A model generated the notes under the pieces. That model was not told the origin of the DNA and did not search any database. It was given only the letters and a program-made list of their open reading frames with translations. From JAIVJZ01 sp036386515 (GTDB lineage Bacteria; Acidobacteriota; Blastocatellia; Pyrinomonadales; Pyrinomonadaceae), in the NCBI GenBank assembly GCA_036386515.1, contig DASVVO010000103.1, positions 1-64,000 of the forward strand: a stretch of DNA of 64,000 bases, given 5' to 3'. The translations under genes were made by a program, and so were the position numbers. This document shows, one piece after another, positions 61,131-64,000 of the stretch (position 1 is its first letter; every line of letters starts with the position of its first letter).

Positions 61131-61694
61131 CTAAGTCGTACTGCTCAAGCGGGTGCGGAGTTTGTTGTATGAATCTTCCTTAAGCTCCCAGACCGAGATC
61201 GCGCCCTGCTTACGAGCAATGGGGAAGGATTTTCCATCAATAGACGCGAGCAAGCGATTCAGTTCGCTCACGATATTTTCACTGTTGATGTTCAGCAAAT
61301 AGTGTTCGTTGTTCTCGTCCTTCGTCGCGTTCTCGATTGTATTTTTTAAAGTTTTCCAGATCGCTTCGTGGAGGTCGTACTGATATTTCGAGATTACCGA
61401 GCGAATCAGCCCGCGGCTTTGCGTCACCGTGGTTTGGAACAAATTGCTCACGGTCTGCTCGGCGGGAATTTGCTGTTCCAACGCCTCTTTGATGAGCAGG
61501 AACAGGCGATACTCTCTAACGTCCGAACCGCGCGTGAAGACCTTTTGCCCCAGAAACATGCGCACGTATTCTTCCAACGCCGCCGCGCCATAAAGGCCGA
61601 GGCAGGCGGCGAGATTCGTACTACTGCAACCCAATATTCCTGCCAGTTGACGCTGTTCCTCGTCTTCGAGTTGGAGAGTAACTGTTATTTTCAT
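61131..61694 (-). CDS. Unknown cytosolic protein paired with the membrane protein in the trp locus
   Basis: Start at 61694; 187 residues. The first ~25 (MKITVTLQLEDEEQRQLAGI) could be a short strand-helix module like a ribbon-helix-helix DNA-binding protein; the rest is helical (LFLLIKEALEQQIPAEQTVS, DLHEAIWKTLKNTIENATKD) and ends in a beta part (FPIARKQGAISVWELKEDSY). No enzyme motif. Bases 61321-61380 are about 43% G+C by my count, against roughly two thirds in flanking genes. Function unknown. Confidence 0.72.
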   Translation of the reverse strand: MKITVTLQLEDEEQRQLAGILGCSSTNLAACLGLYGAAALEEYVRMFLGQKVFTRGSDVREYRLFLLIKEALEQQIPAEQTVSNLFQTTVTQSRGLIRSVISKYQYDLHEAIWKTLKNTIENATKDENNEHYLLNINSENIVSELNRLLASIDGKSFPIARKQGAISVWELKEDSYNKLRTRLSSTT

Positions 61695-61814
61695 AGATGG
61701 CCTCACAGTTGCCGAGTGTTGAGTAAAGCCTGGCCTTCGGGTGTGAAGCGGACAGGCTATCAAAGGAAACTTACTTTAGCAGCCACGGATTATTATAGTT
61801 CATCGCAGCTGACT

Positions 61815-62750
61815 TTAAGACTGGACGAGCGGCGGGGTGCTGATCACGCGGTTGCGCCCTTCGCCTTTGGCGCGGTAGAGGGCAGCATCGCCCGCGGCGT
61901 AGAGCGTGCGCTCGGAGGTGGCATGGGCGGGGCAGGAGGCGACGCCGATGCTGACGGTGACAAAGCCGAGGCTCTCGACCTCGTGCGCCGACACCGCTTC
62001 ACGCAGACGCTCGGCGGCGGCCAGCGCGCTCGGCTCGTGCGCGCCCGCCAGCAGGAGCGCGAACTCTTCGCCGCCGAGGCGCGCCGCCGTGTCGTTGTCG
62101 CGCGAGAGTTCGGTGAGCGCGGCGGCCACGTGGCGGATCACCACGTCGCCCGCCGAATGCCCGTGCGTATCGTTGACGCGCTTGAGAAAATCAATGTCCA
62201 CCAAGAGGAGCGAGCAGGCGACGCGGTAACGTCGCCAGCGTTCGAGTTCCTGGCCGAGCGCGGTGCGAAAGCGTCGGCGGTTGGCGAGGCCGGTCAGGTA
62301 GTCGCGGTCGGCTTCGGCGCGCAGGCGGTCTATTTCGCGTTTGAGTTTAACGAGTTGTTCGGTGCGCGCGAGGAGCAGGGGGAGTTCGGCGGGTAGTTGG
62401 AAATAATCGAACGCGCCCGCCGAGATGGTCGCGTGCCGGAGCGCGGCGTTGGCTTCCGTATCGCCGAAGAGGATGAGGGGCACGCCCTCCTGCTCGCGCA
62501 CGACGTGGCGCGTCAACTCGTCCGCGCTAATGCCTTTGAGGTTCGTGTCGGCGACGACGACGTGCGGGCGCGACTTGCGCAAAGCGACGATGGCCGCCGC
62601 GCCGCTCGCCACGCCGACGACGGCGAGGCCGGCGCGCACCAGGGCGTCGAGCGAAGCGGCGCGGCCTGGCTCGTCCGTCACGACGAGCACGCGTCCCTGC
62701 TCGCGTGAGTTCGCCTGCTCGCTAGTCTCTCGCGCGGTTCCTGCGCTCAT
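61815..62750 (-). CDS. Response regulator-like diguanylate cyclase (REC-GGDEF)
   Basis: A 311-residue protein. Receiver-like N-terminal domain (about 18-135) with Asp in VVVADTNLKG, but the conserved Lys region reads YFQLPAE, so the Lys is missing and phosphorylation signalling may be altered. The GGDEF domain follows, TGLANRRRFRTALGQELERW, with active site GGEEF (a functional variant) and an upstream RDND, matching the RxxD inhibitory site. It makes c-di-GMP in the cytosol. It is inserted between trpF and the unknown pair. Confidence 0.9.
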   Translation of the reverse strand: MSAGTARETSEQANSREQGRVLVVTDEPGRAASLDALVRAGLAVVGVASGAAAIVALRKSRPHVVVADTNLKGISADELTRHVVREQEGVPLILFGDTEANAALRHATISAGAFDYFQLPAELPLLLARTEQLVKLKREIDRLRAEADRDYLTGLANRRRFRTALGQELERWRRYRVACSLLLVDIDFLKRVNDTHGHSAGDVVIRHVAAALTELSRDNDTAARLGGEEFALLLAGAHEPSALAAAERLREAVSAHEVESLGFVTVSIGVASCPAHATSERTLYAAGDAALYRAKGEGRNRVISTPPLVQS

Positions 62751-62907
62751 GAATTTCGTTGAAGGGCAAGCTCTTTATTGAACAGTTAAGCAGGAGGTTT
62801 TTGGGGCTGCTGCGGGTCGCGCGGTTGAGGCTCAACGTCGTGCTCGGCCGCGGCGCGCTTCTCGCAAACGATACGCCGACAGCATACCTTAAACGCACGG
62901 CTGCGCG

Positions 62908-63543
62908 TCAAGGCTTTTTCTCGCCCGCCCGCACCGCCGCGATGAAAGCGCGCACACGCGCCGCGTCTTTCCGGCCGGGCGCGCTTTCCACGCCGCTGCA
63001 CACGTCAACCGCGTAAGGCGCGACGGCCGCCATCGCCGCACAGACGTTTTCCGGCGTGAGTCCGCCCGCGAGATACAAACGCGCGACCACTTCGCGCGTC
63101 CGTCGCGCCAGCGTCCAGTCGAACGTCTCGCCCGTCCCGCCGCGCGCGTGTGCGTTGTAGGCGTCGAGTAAAATCGAACCCGCCGGATACCGCGTCGCCT
63201 CCTCCGGCGCAAAATCTTTCCCCACGCGCAACGCTTTAATAACTTCATGCCCGCCGAGCGCGCCGCAATACTCCGGCGGCTCATCGCCATGCAACTGCAC
63301 CGCCGCCACGCCCGACTCCGCTGCCAAGCGCGCCACGGCCGCCGCGCTCTCTTCGTTGACGAACACGCCCACACACAATACCGACGGCGGCATCTCCGCG
63401 ATGATGCCTCGCGCCTCGCGCGGCTCGATGTAGCGCGGGCTGCGCGCGTAGAAGTTAAAGCCGAGCGCGTCGGCTCCCGCCTCGACCGCCGCCAGCGCAT
63501 CCGCCCTATTCGTTATGCCGCAGACTTTAACTTTCACCATCAC
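62908..63543 (-). CDS. trpF: Phosphoribosylanthranilate isomerase
   Basis: A 211-residue TIM barrel: VKVCGITNRADALAAVEAGA with the catalytic Cys (KVCGI), ADALGFNFYARSPRYI, VQLHGDEPPEYC, LLDAYNAHARGGTGETFDW with the general-acid Asp, and YLAGGLTPENV, AVDVCSGVESAPGRKD. Catalyses the third step of tryptophan synthesis from chorismate. Between it and trpC is a 180-base gap holding a 36-base tandem duplication. Confidence 0.98.
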   Translation of the reverse strand: MMVKVKVCGITNRADALAAVEAGADALGFNFYARSPRYIEPREARGIIAEMPPSVLCVGVFVNEESAAAVARLAAESGVAAVQLHGDEPPEYCGALGGHEVIKALRVGKDFAPEEATRYPAGSILLDAYNAHARGGTGETFDWTLARRTREVVARLYLAGGLTPENVCAAMAAVAPYAVDVCSGVESAPGRKDAARVRAFIAAVRAGEKKP

Positions 63544-63674
63544 GCTTCCGCACTATGCGACTCTCCCGGCTCTCCGACCTCTCGCATTTGAAATTTCAAA
63601 TGATGAATTTGAGATACGCATTTTCACATCCGCACCCGCTCATCATGCTTACCTGTTCATTCATCACTCCCCTC

Positions 63675-63746
63675 AAACTTCCGCGCTTACCCTTACAAAC
63701 CGTCTTCCGCAAACTTCCGCGCTTACTCGTCCAAGTCGTCTTCCGC
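63675..63746. repeat. 36-bp tandem duplication of the trpC 3' end
   Basis: Bases 63675-63710 and 63711-63746 are two 36-base copies (AAACTTCCGCGCTTAC... each), differing at a few positions in the middle. The right copy holds the last codons and stop of trpC; the left copy is a non-coding echo downstream of that stop. Confidence 0.88.
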
Positions 63747-64000
63747 CAGTAATGCGCGCAGGGCGTTGGCCGGGTCGGCCGCGCGCATCAAGGTTTCGCC
63801 GACGAGGAAGCCGCGATAGCCGTGCGACTTGAGGCGTCGCAGGTCGGCGTGCGTGCGCAGGCCGCTCTCGCTGACGAGGAGCGCGCACGGCGGCGCGTGC
63901 GCGGCGAGTTCCACGGAAGTGTCGAGCGAGACGGCAAAAGTGTGCAGGTTGCGATTGTTGACGCCGATGACCTTTGCGCCGCAAACGCCCGCACGCCGCA
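63723..64000 (-). CDS. trpC: Indole-3-glycerol phosphate synthase, C-terminal part (partial at window end)
   Basis: The visible 92 codons read VIGVNNRNLHTFAVSLDTSV, LLVSESGLRTHADLRRLKSH, GYRGFLVGETLMRAADPANA, the end of a TrpC TIM barrel. The N-terminal two-thirds lie beyond base 64000. It makes indole-3-glycerol phosphate, the TrpA substrate. The stop TAA is at 63725-63723, and the duplicated 36-base segment follows. Confidence 0.95.
   Translation of the reverse strand, partial: RRAGVCGAKVIGVNNRNLHTFAVSLDTSVELAAHAPPCALLVSESGLRTHADLRRLKSHGYRGFLVGETLMRAADPANALRALLAEDDLDE

Overview
The window is G+C-rich, densely packed bacterial chromosome. The gene content fits Acidobacteriota, most likely Blastocatellia (Pyrinomonadales-like). 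The pointers are two secreted DUF4214 proteins, an S8 protease ending in GVIMSD repeats, a protein kinase/DUF4384/CHAT cluster, a YtxJ-type bacilliredoxin, and heptamer-repeat hairpins between genes. This placement is inference; no rRNA is present. I see no phage, transposase or CRISPR array.

Layout. 0-10 kb: a frameshifted Cys-rich secreted protein, a serine beta-lactamase-family hydrolase, an ACE-like M2 peptidase, a cluster of palindromic repeats, a Uma2 nuclease-fold protein and an EF-G2-type GTPase. 10-19 kb: an SPFH/prohibitin-like protein, a DCC-family thioredoxin-fold protein, a VWA-like protein, a macrodomain hydrolase, alpha-glucan phosphorylase, a TauE/SafE transporter and a diguanylate cyclase. 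19-25.5 kb: a same-strand cluster of Ser/Thr kinase, DUF4384 protein and TPR-CHAT protein. 25.5-34 kb: many small proteins (bacilliredoxin, DUF971, response regulator, SemiSWEET-like, zinc ribbons, ferredoxin, TPR) and a minus-strand operon of zinc-ribbon protein, PrsW protease and metallo-beta-lactamase-fold hydrolase. 34-48.6 kb: a polysaccharide export protein, DUF1003, a secreted matrixin-like protease with DUF4214, a TPR/sigma-54 activator, a GNAT acetyltransferase, a subtilisin with C-terminal repeats and a second DUF4214 protein. 48.7-53.4 kb: seven poorly characterised, A+T-richer, mostly secreted minus-strand genes ending beside tRNA-Phe. 53.7-54 kb: divergent consensus sigma-70 promoters, one for tRNA-Phe and one for an apparent small non-coding RNA. 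54-58.4 kb: a LamG/alpha-beta hydrolase, a deaminase-family amidohydrolase and recA. 58.6-64 kb: a minus-strand trp locus, trpC-trpF-(diguanylate cyclase)-(two unknown genes)-trpB-trpA.

The least explained elements are the promoter-terminator unit at 53.79-53.96 kb with no credible protein, and the A+T-rich pair (predicted cytosolic plus membrane protein) inside the trp locus at 60.7-61.7 kb. The kinase/DUF4384/CHAT cluster and the three heptamer-repeat palindromes at 12.4, 26.0 and 26.5 kb also merit a second look. All calls come from reading the sequence and family knowledge; no database search was run.
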